This document shows positions 52,720-61,646 of a DNA stretch of 64,000 nt, piece by piece (position 1 is the stretch's first letter; every line of letters begins with the position of its first letter). The position numbers and the translations under genes are program-made. The stretch covers positions 234,905-298,904 of the forward strand of contig CANQRH010000002.1 of NCBI GenBank assembly GCA_947626225.1, read 5' to 3'. Under the pieces are notes generated by a model. It saw only the letters and a list, made by a program, of their open reading frames with translations. It was not told where the DNA came from and ran no database searches. Source of the stretch: Candidatus Gastranaerophilales bacterium. GTDB taxonomy: Bacteria; Cyanobacteriota; Vampirovibrionia; Gastranaerophilales; Gastranaerophilaceae.

Positions 52720-53703
52720 ATGGAAACGACAGTTATGAGCAGTATAAATGAACTTGCAAAAAACGTACTTGATATTGAAGCCAATTCAATATTAAGGTTG
52801 AAAAACAGTATTAATGAAAATTTTACAAAAGCCGTTGATATTTTATACAACTGCAAAGGACGTGTAATTATTACGGGAATGGGAAAATCAGGCCACATAG
52901 GGAGAAAAATAGCCGCAACACTGTCATCAACAGGTACACCGTCATATTTTTTACATCCCGCCGAAAGTACTCACGGAGATTCGGGTATTATAACAAGAAA
53001 TGATGTTGTAATAGCAATATCTAACAGCGGTGAAACACAGGAGCTTTTAAATCTTCTTCCGTTAATAAAACGATTTGGCGTAATTATGATAGGAATGACA
53101 GGAAAACTTGATTCCACTCTTGCAAATGCATCGGATGTTACATTGGATATTTCTGTGGAAAAAGAAGCCTGTCCGCTTAATAAAGCTCCGACTGCCAGCA
53201 CGACGGCTACTCTTGCAATGGGAGATGCTCTTGCAGTATGTCTTTTGAATAAACGCGGATTTACCGAGCAGGACTTTTTGATATTCCACCCGTCAGGAGC
53301 ATTAGGCAAAGGATTTACCTATAAAGTTGCCGATTTAATGCTTAAAGATCCTGAAAAGCTTCCGATTACCGATGAAAATACATCTTTTGCAGACACTATT
53401 GAATTGATTTCCGAAAAGAAACTCGGTATGGCAATGCTGACAAACGGAAGCGGAAATTTAAGCGGAGTTTTGACAGACGGTGATATCAGAAGAACTTTGA
53501 TTAAATACCAGAATATCAGACCTCTGCTGGCAAAAGATGTTATGTCGCCGAATCCTAAATATATCTCTCAAAACGATTATGCGGCAAGCGCATTGCACTT
53601 GATGGAAAAGTATTCAATTACGGCATTGGCTGTTGTTGATGAAAATATCCGCCCCATAGGAGTAATTCATATCCATGATTTGTTGAAAGCGGGAGTTGCA
53701 TAA
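52720..53703 (+). CDS. kdsD: Arabinose-5-phosphate isomerase (KdsD/KpsF)
   Basis: 327 residues. SIS domain with GKGRVIITGMGKSGHIGRKIAATLSSTGTPS-type motif (about 47-75) and SNSGETQELLNLLP, then HPAESTHGD and HPSGALGKGF; two CBS domains close the chain (about 205-327). It makes D-arabinose 5-phosphate for Kdo. GGGGAG precedes the ATG. The next gene, kdsC, starts on the last base of its stop, so the two are translationally coupled. It places Kdo synthesis, hence LPS, in this organism. Confidence 0.95.
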   Translation: METTVMSSINELAKNVLDIEANSILRLKNSINENFTKAVDILYNCKGRVIITGMGKSGHIGRKIAATLSSTGTPSYFLHPAESTHGDSGIITRNDVVIAISNSGETQELLNLLPLIKRFGVIMIGMTGKLDSTLANASDVTLDISVEKEACPLNKAPTASTTATLAMGDALAVCLLNKRGFTEQDFLIFHPSGALGKGFTYKVADLMLKDPEKLPITDENTSFADTIELISEKKLGMAMLTNGSGNLSGVLTDGDIRRTLIKYQNIRPLLAKDVMSPNPKYISQNDYAASALHLMEKYSITALAVVDENIRPIGVIHIHDLLKAGVA

Positions 53704-54230
53704 TGAAAAAACGCGCTGAAAAAATAAAGTTATTGGCCTTTGACTGTGACGGAGTTTTGACAAACGGTGATGTTACTTACGATGAAAACGGTGTTGAATA
53801 CAAAACATTCAACGTAAAAGACGGGCATGGACTTGTCAGAATGGCAAAAGCAGGATTTATCACGGCAATAATCACAGCAAGAAATAACGGAACGGTTGAA
53901 CATAGAGCAAAAAACCTTAACATAACAGAGCTTTATCAGGGTAAAAAATATAAATTACCGGTTCTTGAAGAATTGAGAAAAAAATATAACCTGTCTTATG
54001 ATGAAATTTCATATATGGGAGATGATTTGCCCGATATCTGCTGTCTTGAAAAAGTCGGACTGGCATGCTGTCCTGACGATGCAGTCGATGAAGTTAAAAA
54101 TATCTGTCATTTCGTTTCATCAAAAGACGGCGGTAAAGGTGCGGTCAGAGAACTGTGCGACTTGATTCTTGACGCACAGGGCATAGAAAAAGAATACACA
54201 ATAAGCGAGGGGAGAGAATGTACGAAATAA
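53703..54230 (+). CDS. kdsC: Kdo-8-phosphate phosphatase (KdsC)
   Basis: 175 residues, HAD fold. Motif I LLAFDCDGVLTNG (nucleophile and acid Asp), motif II TARNN, Lys of GKKYKL and motif IV YMGDDLPDI; the C0-type short chain without a cap fits KdsC. It dephosphorylates Kdo-8-P. Its start shares one base with the kdsD stop (TAATG), and queD overlaps its end by 13 bases. Confidence 0.94.
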   Translation: MKKRAEKIKLLAFDCDGVLTNGDVTYDENGVEYKTFNVKDGHGLVRMAKAGFITAIITARNNGTVEHRAKNLNITELYQGKKYKLPVLEELRKKYNLSYDEISYMGDDLPDICCLEKVGLACCPDDAVDEVKNICHFVSSKDGGKGAVRELCDLILDAQGIEKEYTISEGRECTK

Positions 54231-54580
54231 AAACTCAGGGATATTTTGCGGCAGCTCACCATCTTTTGAATTATGAGGGTGAATGCGAAAACCAGCACGG
54301 ACACAACTGGATGGTTGAGGTGTTTGTAAAAGGAGATTCTTTAAACGAAAGTAATATATTAATTGATTACAAAGTTTTGAAAAGAGAACTTAATAAAGTT
54401 TTGGAACTTCTTGATCACAAAGACATAAACGAACTGCCCGCATTCAAAGGCGAAAGTCCGTCAAGTGAAATGATTGCCGCATTTATTTATAACAGGCTTA
54501 AAGAAAAAGTTGTACAATTGAGTAAAGTAACTGTATGGGAAACTCAAACCTCCTGCTGTAGTTATTATGAACAGGAGTAA
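54218..54580 (+). CDS. queD: 6-carboxytetrahydropterin synthase (QueD) / 6-pyruvoyl-tetrahydropterin synthase family
   Basis: 120 residues. Zinc His residues are in AAAHHLL and the C-x3-HGHNW block (CENQHGHNW), where the Cys is the QueD catalytic residue; then VLIDYKVLKRELNKVLELLDHKDIN and a C-terminal VWETQTS. QueD acts in queuosine (7-deazaguanine) synthesis. GAGGGGAGAG lies inside kdsC before the ATG. Its presence in a Kdo/undecaprenyl operon is unusual; the overlaps suggest joint expression only. A PTPS role is possible but less likely with the Cys in place. Confidence 0.85.
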   Translation: MYEIKTQGYFAAAHHLLNYEGECENQHGHNWMVEVFVKGDSLNESNILIDYKVLKRELNKVLELLDHKDINELPAFKGESPSSEMIAAFIYNRLKEKVVQLSKVTVWETQTSCCSYYEQE

Positions 54581-54582
54581 GG

Positions 54583-55431
54583 ATGAATTTTATACAGGCA
54601 ATATTAATGGGTATAGTACAGGGATTGAGCGAGTTTCTTCCAATCTCAAGCTCGGCACACCTTGTTTTTACATCAAATTTTTATAAAGTATTCAAAGGTA
54701 TTGAAATTGTTCAAACCTCAAATGAAGAAATATTCTTTGATATAATGCTTCATTTAGGTACGCTCATTGCGGTATTAATATTTTTCAGAAAAGATATTGC
54801 AAAGATTTTAAAATCCATGCTGAACGCTTTAAAGACAAAAGACTGGTCTGATAAAGATGCCAAACTCGGATTATTTATAATTGCGGGTACAATTATTACT
54901 GTTATGATTGCACTTCCGATAAATGAAACAGCCGAAGTACTCGTATATAAACCTTCAATAGTCGGTGTATTGCTTTTCATTACGGGATTTGCACTTTTAT
55001 ACAGTGAATATAAGTCAAAAAAAATCGAAGACAAAAAATGCGAAGTTGATTTAAAAACATCATTGTTTATAGGACTTGCTCAGGGGCTTGCGGCACTTCC
55101 GGGGTTTTCGCGTTCGGGCTGGACAATTGCAACCGGCTTGTTTATGGGATTAGACAGAATAACTGCAGCCAGATATTCTTTTCTGTTAAGTATTCCGATT
55201 ATTCTCGGTGCATCAATGATTTATCCGCTGGTAAAAATAGATATAGCAGAGGCTCTTACATATAATTGGAATGCAATTATAACGGGGACAGCGGTTTCAG
55301 CATTAACAGGATATTTATGCATAAAATACTTTATGAAATTTATATCAAAGTTTTCTCTTGCCGTATTCGGTTATTACTGCATGATTACGGGAATATTAAC
55401 GGCAGCATTTTTTTACATTAACAATTTGTAA
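54583..55431 (+). CDS. uppP: Undecaprenyl-diphosphatase (UppP/BacA)
   Basis: 282 residues, about eight membrane helices. GIVQGLSEFLPISSSAHL (catalytic Glu and phosphate loop) and LAALPGFSRSGWTI (Arg/Ser motif) are the two signatures. It recycles undecaprenyl diphosphate for peptidoglycan and other surface polymers at the inner membrane. The ATG is two bases after queD. Last gene of the kdsD-kdsC-queD-uppP operon. Confidence 0.96.
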   Translation: MNFIQAILMGIVQGLSEFLPISSSAHLVFTSNFYKVFKGIEIVQTSNEEIFFDIMLHLGTLIAVLIFFRKDIAKILKSMLNALKTKDWSDKDAKLGLFIIAGTIITVMIALPINETAEVLVYKPSIVGVLLFITGFALLYSEYKSKKIEDKKCEVDLKTSLFIGLAQGLAALPGFSRSGWTIATGLFMGLDRITAARYSFLLSIPIILGASMIYPLVKIDIAEALTYNWNAIITGTAVSALTGYLCIKYFMKFISKFSLAVFGYYCMITGILTAAFFYINNL

Positions 55432-55510
55432 AAATTTGTTAAAAATCTTAGTTTAAAATAACAAAAAAAAATATTTACAGGCATTCTAATAGTGCGTTAT
55501 CGGAGCAAAA

Positions 55511-56521
55511 ATGATATCATCAATAAACAGTATAAATAACAGTGTAAAATTTTCCGCAAATGAAGAAGGCTATACTCATGATACCCTTCTTAAAAATACT
55601 CCGGCTACACGCCTGCGTATAGGCGCAGATAAACTTATAAATGCTCTCACTGTTTATCCGGCAAAAGGTTTAAAAGGAAGTAAAAACGCTAATTTTTATG
55701 AATTTCTCACAATGGGGACCGTTCCGTATTTGGTTGGAAGCGGAACGCTTATGGCTGTATTTAACTTGGCAAACAAATACTATTCGCCGTTTGCAAGAAC
55801 AAAAGCTTCAGCCGTAGGAAACAGGCTGGCACTTGGTGTATTGTTTTACGGTATTATGAAAAGTGTGTCCAAATCCTTTATCAGCAAACCGATTAAAATG
55901 ATGACAGGAATTGATATAGAACAGCCATATGCAAAAGTTGTTTACGAATTGCCCGATAACATTAATGATACCGATATTACAAGCATTGAACATCATAAGG
56001 TGTTTGAAAGTGTTGAATTTCCGAGATGGGATCTTCACTACACCGATCAATACGGAGAGAAAAATCGAAATTCATATTATGACAATATAGCAAAACGCCT
56101 CGGAATGGGCAAAAATTTAAAAGATTCCGATCAGGAAGTCAAACCCAGAATTAAAGAAATTGTTATAAAAGCGAGTGTTGCCAAAAGTATTTCATCATAC
56201 CTTTGGGCGGCAACAGGTGTAGCATTTGCTTTCCAAAAGCCGTGGGAAAAATATCTCAGGACTATGACGTTTAAATTCTGGAAGAAAAGGGAATTTTTAA
56301 AATCACTTGAAACATTCAAAGACAGCTTTGCGGAAAGTGCGGTAAAACTTTATAAGGGTGAAGGCAAAAAAATATCCCGCCATGCCGGTAAAGTTCTGAT
56401 TGGCGCAGCGCTGCTTTCAAGTATTGCGGGAGTCATGAATGCAGTTCACAGTTCACATAAACCGGAAAAAGCCAAAATGTCGGATGTAATCAAAAAAGAT
56501 AAAGAGTACATAAAAGCATGA
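55511..56521 (+). CDS. Membrane protein of unknown function, GH13 operon gene 1
   Basis: 336 residues. The leader MISSINSINNSVKFSANEEG has an aromatic KFSA motif at 13-16. Hydrophobic stretches at about 70-100 (FLTMGTVPYLVGSGTLMAVF), about 115 (RLALGVLFYGIM), about 230 and about 305 (VLIGAALLSSIAGVMNAV). The block WDLHYTDQYG...DNIAKRLGMGKN...RIKEIVIKASVAKS has a related form in the next gene. Starts a tightly overlapping operon with two more genes. No family recognised. Confidence 0.65.
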   Translation: MISSINSINNSVKFSANEEGYTHDTLLKNTPATRLRIGADKLINALTVYPAKGLKGSKNANFYEFLTMGTVPYLVGSGTLMAVFNLANKYYSPFARTKASAVGNRLALGVLFYGIMKSVSKSFISKPIKMMTGIDIEQPYAKVVYELPDNINDTDITSIEHHKVFESVEFPRWDLHYTDQYGEKNRNSYYDNIAKRLGMGKNLKDSDQEVKPRIKEIVIKASVAKSISSYLWAATGVAFAFQKPWEKYLRTMTFKFWKKREFLKSLETFKDSFAESAVKLYKGEGKKISRHAGKVLIGAALLSSIAGVMNAVHSSHKPEKAKMSDVIKKDKEYIKA

Positions 56522-59073
56522 AAACCAATCTTGTCCAAAACTACATAAAAAATGTACCTTACGGCGTTATAAATCAGCCGTCGGACAAGCCTTATTATGA
56601 TATTCAAAGAATTATTGATACAAAAACATTTATACAACCGTTACCCGGAAAAGGTAAGTTAGTAAAAAGCAGTATAACTGATGCTCCGTCAATAATGATA
56701 AAAGATGCTGTATATGATACAAAAGCTTTAAAACATGCCATAAACGGGGATGCAAATGACCATGAACTCGGCAGATTGAATGACTTAGGCATGAAACTCG
56801 GCGGACTTGCAATTGCGGGATATCTATTTACCAAAAGACAAACTCCGATGACAAAAATTATGGAATTTATCGGCTTAGGTTCATTTTTTGCATCAATGGC
56901 AATATGGCCGAAAATTGCAATACAGCTGCCCGCATATTTAGTCCACGGCGTTAACGTACAGCAAAAATACGAAGACAGCTTTGGCAGACGTAAGCCGTTC
57001 TATCAGGATCCGCAATTTATCCCCTGGGATTTGTATTCCGATGAAGAAATCCAAAAAATAGGCGACAGACTTAAGGTTCCCAAAAATATGCCTAACAGAC
57101 GAGATTACATTCAGGAAAAAATGAGAAAAATCGCCGTCCAGAATAATACTTTATGGATGCTCACGGCGGGTTTTGCAACTCCTATTATGAGTGCTCTTAT
57201 CTGTAACGTTTCCGAACCTTATATAGTAAAGTTAATAAATAACTTCAGAAACAGAAAAGCGGATAATATAATAAAAGATTTTAATGCATATAATAAAAAA
57301 CATAAAGAAACATATACCGCAAAGAATTTGGAAAAATTGTACCGCGAGCATCAAGACGGCGTTCTTGATAAAAAATTAAGACAGGAAATAATTGATATAT
57401 TTACAGATACACTTGATCCGATAAGCGCTAAACATTTTAAATCAGATTTTAACGCCATTTATCCCGACAACAAATATCTTATTGACCGCAATACTTCCGA
57501 TTTAATTATCGAAAATCTCCAAAATACATTCAAAGATAAAAACTTCGACAATCAACTTCTGGAATCTATGTTCGGCACGGAAAAATCCTTAACGGAATTT
57601 TTAAGCAAGAACAATCGGCTTAACAAAACCGTTGAATATAACGATTTTAACGATATTACGCGTGAGTTGATGAAATATATCCGCACCAACTACGATAAAT
57701 TCTATGAAGCCCATCCGAATCTTATCAAAGAAGATTGGGAAGAAATAGCCGATATAATACTTTCCAACGACAATAAGAGCCATCCTCTTTATAAAGCGTT
57801 AAGGAAAGTTTCAGCAAACACATTTGACGGCCGGATGTTTGAGGAATTGAAAGAAATTGCGGTATCAACCGATATTTTCAGAACGGGAAGCAGGTCACTG
57901 GATAAATATATCGGTTTAAAAGTTGCCGCGGCACCGGAAACGGTAATCGCAAATTATTGGAATGAAACCCAAAAAGAATTGCTAAAAGCGTTTAATTTCA
58001 GTTTTGAAGAAATTAAAAAAGCAAATCTTGACGAGAACATAATGGGAGAAATTTTAAGAGATAAAATTGAAACGGTTGTTTCCGATGAAAAGGCATATAA
58101 ACGTCTGCTTAACAAAATTATCGATAAGGTAGCATCACTTGAAAAAGACATAAACGACAAAGACATTGTATCTCATATCCTCAACAAACATGATGGAAAA
58201 GACTTCTATTCGGAGCAAAAACTCAGAACATCATTTGAAAGATTAACGGATAAAGTATTTGACCAATATGCGGAGGCTTTAAAAGAAAAAGGCTTTACAA
58301 GCACTTCAAAAGCCATAGCGGGAGTCAACGTATCAGACAGTACGGGTACCTCAAAGAATATAATGAAAGCATTCGCTCAGGAAAGGCTTTTAGGAGTCAA
58401 GAGTGCTTTTTACAGATTAATTAATACACTTGACTTCTACAGAAAAGTTGCAACCGAAGCGAATGAAATACCGGGAATTGCGGGCAAATGCAGAACAATT
58501 AAAGAAGAACTCTTGGAACTCTGTAAGATTACCCTGCTGGAAGGTCATGCATCCGATCACATGACAAAATTCTATCAGCACAGAAACATAGCACCGGATC
58601 TTACCGATATGTCTGATGTTGTAGTGGTAAAAGGCAAGGTTAAAAATGCCGAATACGGAACTGTTATAGGCAAAGCCGATATACCGAATGATTACAAATA
58701 TTATAAGAGTGCAATGGAAGCTATGTTCGGGGGCGAAATGCATTCTGATACATACGAAATTCTCAACCGCAGCCCGCTCAAACATGAAATGAAAAATTAC
58801 AGAGAACTCGTATACAAAAAAATCGGCGGATGGCAATATTTCGTAAAATACAGAAGCATAACAGGCAATGAAGCTGTATCAACGGGTTCCGATATTATAT
58901 TTAATTTAACGGGTGTATCTCCGAAAGAAATGCTCTTTAAACAAGGTCAGCAGCTTTACAATACGAAAAAATGGCTGAGAATATTCGGAATCGCAGGAGC
59001 AGTTCTGCTTGCAGTTACGGTAGGAGCACAATTCTTCTTCGGCAAACTTAAAAATACGGAAGGCAAAAAATGA
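56518..59073 (+). CDS. Large membrane-anchored protein of unknown function, GH13 operon gene 2
   Basis: 851 residues, starting inside the stop of the previous gene (ATGA). Hydrophobic segments near 98-112, 118-140, 212-232 and a C-terminal helix (IFGIAGAVLLAVTVGAQFFF, about 822-842) followed by a basic end. About 550 residues of charged helical sequence between (YTAKNLEKLYREHQDG, LLNKIIDKVASLEKDINDKD) have no recognised fold. PFYQDPQFIPWDLYSDEEIQ...DRLKVPKN...IQEKMRKIAVQN matches gene 1. A scaffold or envelope role is a guess. Confidence 0.65.
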   Translation: MKTNLVQNYIKNVPYGVINQPSDKPYYDIQRIIDTKTFIQPLPGKGKLVKSSITDAPSIMIKDAVYDTKALKHAINGDANDHELGRLNDLGMKLGGLAIAGYLFTKRQTPMTKIMEFIGLGSFFASMAIWPKIAIQLPAYLVHGVNVQQKYEDSFGRRKPFYQDPQFIPWDLYSDEEIQKIGDRLKVPKNMPNRRDYIQEKMRKIAVQNNTLWMLTAGFATPIMSALICNVSEPYIVKLINNFRNRKADNIIKDFNAYNKKHKETYTAKNLEKLYREHQDGVLDKKLRQEIIDIFTDTLDPISAKHFKSDFNAIYPDNKYLIDRNTSDLIIENLQNTFKDKNFDNQLLESMFGTEKSLTEFLSKNNRLNKTVEYNDFNDITRELMKYIRTNYDKFYEAHPNLIKEDWEEIADIILSNDNKSHPLYKALRKVSANTFDGRMFEELKEIAVSTDIFRTGSRSLDKYIGLKVAAAPETVIANYWNETQKELLKAFNFSFEEIKKANLDENIMGEILRDKIETVVSDEKAYKRLLNKIIDKVASLEKDINDKDIVSHILNKHDGKDFYSEQKLRTSFERLTDKVFDQYAEALKEKGFTSTSKAIAGVNVSDSTGTSKNIMKAFAQERLLGVKSAFYRLINTLDFYRKVATEANEIPGIAGKCRTIKEELLELCKITLLEGHASDHMTKFYQHRNIAPDLTDMSDVVVVKGKVKNAEYGTVIGKADIPNDYKYYKSAMEAMFGGEMHSDTYEILNRSPLKHEMKNYRELVYKKIGGWQYFVKYRSITGNEAVSTGSDIIFNLTGVSPKEMLFKQGQQLYNTKKWLRIFGIAGAVLLAVTVGAQFFFGKLKNTEGKK

Positions 59074-60761
59074 TTAACGGAGTAAATTTATATACAATTA
59101 AATACAATTATAATCCGTACTTTAAAGGTGAAACCGCAAAATCCGTTACGGTTAATAAGCCTGAGCTTTTGCAGTCTTATCTTGACAATCTTGCGGTAAT
59201 AAACACACCGCTCAAAACAAACTCGGTGCCGGAATACAAGAACGATTTGAAAACCTTATTTAATACAAATCAGGCAAAAATACTTGCAATAATTCCGCGT
59301 ACATTTAACGCAAAAGATACAAACGGTAACGCATATATAGATGAAGGCGAACAAAACGGAACTTTCTTAAACGCAATAGAACGTCTTGATGAAATAAAAG
59401 CACAAGGGTTTAATACATTCCATATTCTGCCTATACATCCGCCGGGAAAACTCAAAGCCATGGGAACGGCAGGTTCGCTGTATTCTCCGAAAGACCTGCT
59501 GGCAATCGATCCGAATTTGACAGACAAAAATGATCCGCGCAGTGATTTTGAACAGTTCAAAGCATTTATTGATGAATGCCACAAACGCGGAATACGTGTA
59601 ATGCTTGATTTGCCGAGCTGTGCATCTTATGATATGTTTTTGGAACACCCCGAATGGATGGCTGTGGAACGTGACGGACTGGCAAAAACTCCGCAGGGCT
59701 GGAACGACATAAGAATGTTTCAACCGTGGCAGGATGAAGGAAAACGCACCCTTAATCCTAAATTGCTTGAACTGCACAAACAATACGTTGATATGTGTAT
59801 TGATTTGGGTATAGACGGTATCAGAGCGGATGTTGCCAGAGCGAAACCGGTAGAATTTTGGGACGTGATTATACCGTATTCACACCTTAGAGATCCCGAA
59901 TTTGCTTGGCTTGCGGAGACATATACTTATGAAGATGCTTCTCCGCAGGCGAATATGCCTTATGACAGGCCGGAAGATTCTTTGCGTGCCGGTTTTGATG
60001 CAATATACGGGCAGTATCATATTTTCCACGAATGGAAAGATGCATCAACATTTATGAACTACCTGAAAGAACAGTTGGAAATGTCAAATCGTCTGCCGAA
60101 GGGTAAATCGCTTATCGGAACTTTTGCAACACACGATGACATAACTCCGATGGACCACGGCGGTGAGGATTACTGCAATCTGACAACCGGTTTGCAGGTA
60201 ACGATGCCGATGATAAATCCGTATTTTGTAGACGGTTTCCAAAGCGGTGATACTTATTTGTATCCTTATGAGGACAAATACAATCCCGTAACTCAGACAG
60301 ACAACCACGAAATGACGGTTCACAGAGGCAAACTCGATATCTTTAACCTTTCGCGCAAACCCGGCGGAGATAAACCGCAGATTGGTGAATTTATGACAAA
60401 AGCCTTTGAAATGCGGGATAAATATATTGATGTAATAACTAAAGGTTCATTAATTGAATTAAGCAAGGATAAAGATAAAAACGATCAAATCATTGCTTAT
60501 GCGCGCCATTATAACGGTAAAACCCTTCTGGTGCTGGCAAACAAGAATGTAAACCGCAGTATATCATGTTCGGTTTACGTTCCGACCTTGAGTGAAAAGC
60601 AAACACTTACGAACCTTTTGCCCCAATACGGCAAAGAAAGTATAATACAGGCTGAAAATAATAAGATTAATATGGTTTTAGGTCCTGCAAGAATACACGT
60701 ATTTGAGATAGATACACCTGAAATAGAAAAGTATTCCAAAAAAGTTTACAGGCAGAAATAG
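59070..60761 (+). CDS. GH13 alpha-glucan enzyme, GlgE-like
   Basis: 563 residues, start overlapping the previous stop by four bases. A leader with YFKG (residues 17-20) precedes the barrel. Catalytic set: nucleophile D254 (GIDGIRADVARA), acid/base E283 (AWLAETYTYE), transition-state D356 (FATHDD). Region I reads MLDLPSCASYDMFLEHPEW rather than DxxxNH, as in GlgE maltosyltransferases (LQCSPDHPW), and FNTFHILPIHPPGK also fits that branch. The C-terminal beta domain is short. GlgE-type transfer from maltose-1-phosphate is plausible but not proven; no signal peptide. Confidence 0.75.
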   Translation: MINGVNLYTIKYNYNPYFKGETAKSVTVNKPELLQSYLDNLAVINTPLKTNSVPEYKNDLKTLFNTNQAKILAIIPRTFNAKDTNGNAYIDEGEQNGTFLNAIERLDEIKAQGFNTFHILPIHPPGKLKAMGTAGSLYSPKDLLAIDPNLTDKNDPRSDFEQFKAFIDECHKRGIRVMLDLPSCASYDMFLEHPEWMAVERDGLAKTPQGWNDIRMFQPWQDEGKRTLNPKLLELHKQYVDMCIDLGIDGIRADVARAKPVEFWDVIIPYSHLRDPEFAWLAETYTYEDASPQANMPYDRPEDSLRAGFDAIYGQYHIFHEWKDASTFMNYLKEQLEMSNRLPKGKSLIGTFATHDDITPMDHGGEDYCNLTTGLQVTMPMINPYFVDGFQSGDTYLYPYEDKYNPVTQTDNHEMTVHRGKLDIFNLSRKPGGDKPQIGEFMTKAFEMRDKYIDVITKGSLIELSKDKDKNDQIIAYARHYNGKTLLVLANKNVNRSISCSVYVPTLSEKQTLTNLLPQYGKESIIQAENNKINMVLGPARIHVFEIDTPEIEKYSKKVYRQK

Positions 60762-60786
60762 GCACACATTAAATAAACGAGCCTGA

Positions 60787-60822
60787 GATGTAACTTTTAA
60801 AAGTTACATCTTTTGCTTTTTA
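60787..60822 (+). terminator. Operon terminator
   Basis: GATGTAACTTTT-AAAAGTTACATC, a perfect 12-bp inverted repeat, followed by TTTTGCTTTTT. Confidence 0.85.
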
Positions 60823-60860
60823 AAAATGTTTGAGTTAAGATACACGAGCGAGGTATAAAT

Positions 60861-61217
60861 ATGCTTCAGGAATTTATCAGTTCAAAAATACACAGAGCAA
60901 CGGTAACCGATGCAAATTTAAATTATATCGGTTCAATCACCATAGATGAAGCTTTAATGGAAGCATCATTGATAAAAGAATGGCAAAAAGTTGATATCTT
61001 GGATATAAATAACGGAGAAAGGTTTCACACATACGTAATCAAAGGTAAAAGAGGTTCGGGTGAAATCTGTTTAAACGGAGCGGCCGCAAGAAAGGTTCAG
61101 CCTGCCGACAAGGTTATAATAATAGCTTACGGATTATACAACCCCGATGAGATGAATAATTACCGTCCGCGGATTGTAATGGTGGATGATAATAATAAAG
61201 TTACAAGTATTCAATAG
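60861..61217 (+). CDS. panD: Aspartate 1-decarboxylase
   Basis: 118 residues. The pro-enzyme self-cleavage site G-S is at residues 24-25 in NYIGSITID; Lys9 ([13 protein letters not shown]) and the [28 protein letters not shown] block are conserved. It makes beta-alanine for pantothenate and CoA. GCGAGG precedes the ATG. Its end overlaps the convergent Xre gene by 17 bases. Confidence 0.96.
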   Translation: MLQEFISSKIHRATVTDANLNYIGSITIDEALMEASLIKEWQKVDILDINNGERFHTYVIKGKRGSGEICLNGAAARKVQPADKVIIIAYGLYNPDEMNNYRPRIVMVDDNNKVTSIQ

Positions 61218-61521
61218 ACTTGAAAAAGCTGTAAAAAACCTTGATAAGTCTGGGATTTCTATCCCAGGCAGATAAAAGTTCGTTTTTCATTTCGTCCTCG
61301 GATAACGCATTAAAATAATATAATTCCCATGGTTCAACATTTAAAACGGCCGACAATTTTTGTAAAGTTTCTGCGGAAGGGCTGTATTTACCGGTTTCAA
61401 TATAACTGATACTGGGAGTTTCGACACCAATTAATTCCGCAAGTTTATCTTGCGTAAAATTTTTGGCTTTTCTTACGGATTGGATACGCTTCCCTAAAAG
61501 TTTTTTGAAATCATCTTTCAT
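61201..61521 (-). CDS. Xre-family HTH regulator, adhesin-linked
   Basis: 106 residues. [52 protein letters not shown] is a clear HTH_XRE domain at 10-60; the C-terminal 45 residues ([20 protein letters not shown]) are helical and may bind a ligand or dimerise. It is divergent from the prepilin-YadA-S74 fusion gene, with an inverted repeat over the -35 of that gene between them. It is probably a repressor of the neighbour. Confidence 0.88.
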   Translation of the reverse strand: MKDDFKKLLGKRIQSVRKAKNFTQDKLAELIGVETPSISYIETGKYSPSAETLQKLSAVLNVEPWELYYFNALSEDEMKNELLSAWDRNPRLIKVFYSFFKSIEYL

Positions 61522-61569
61522 ATTTTTAATTATTATCCCTTATAACGATATTTATATAATAACTAACAG

Positions 61570-61612
61570 CTTTATAAATCATGTTGACTTATAAAGTAAT
61601 AGATTATATAAT
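61570..61612 (+). promoter_or_regulatory. Adhesin promoter and overlapping operator
   Basis: TTGACT (61584-61589), 17-base spacer, TATAAT (61607-61612). Exact inverted repeat CTTTATAA (61570-61577) and TTATAAAG (61589-61596) flanks the -35, well placed for repression by the divergent Xre protein. Confidence 0.65.
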
Positions 61613-61646
61613 ATAAACAGAAACTTTATATTCCGGGAGTATTTTA

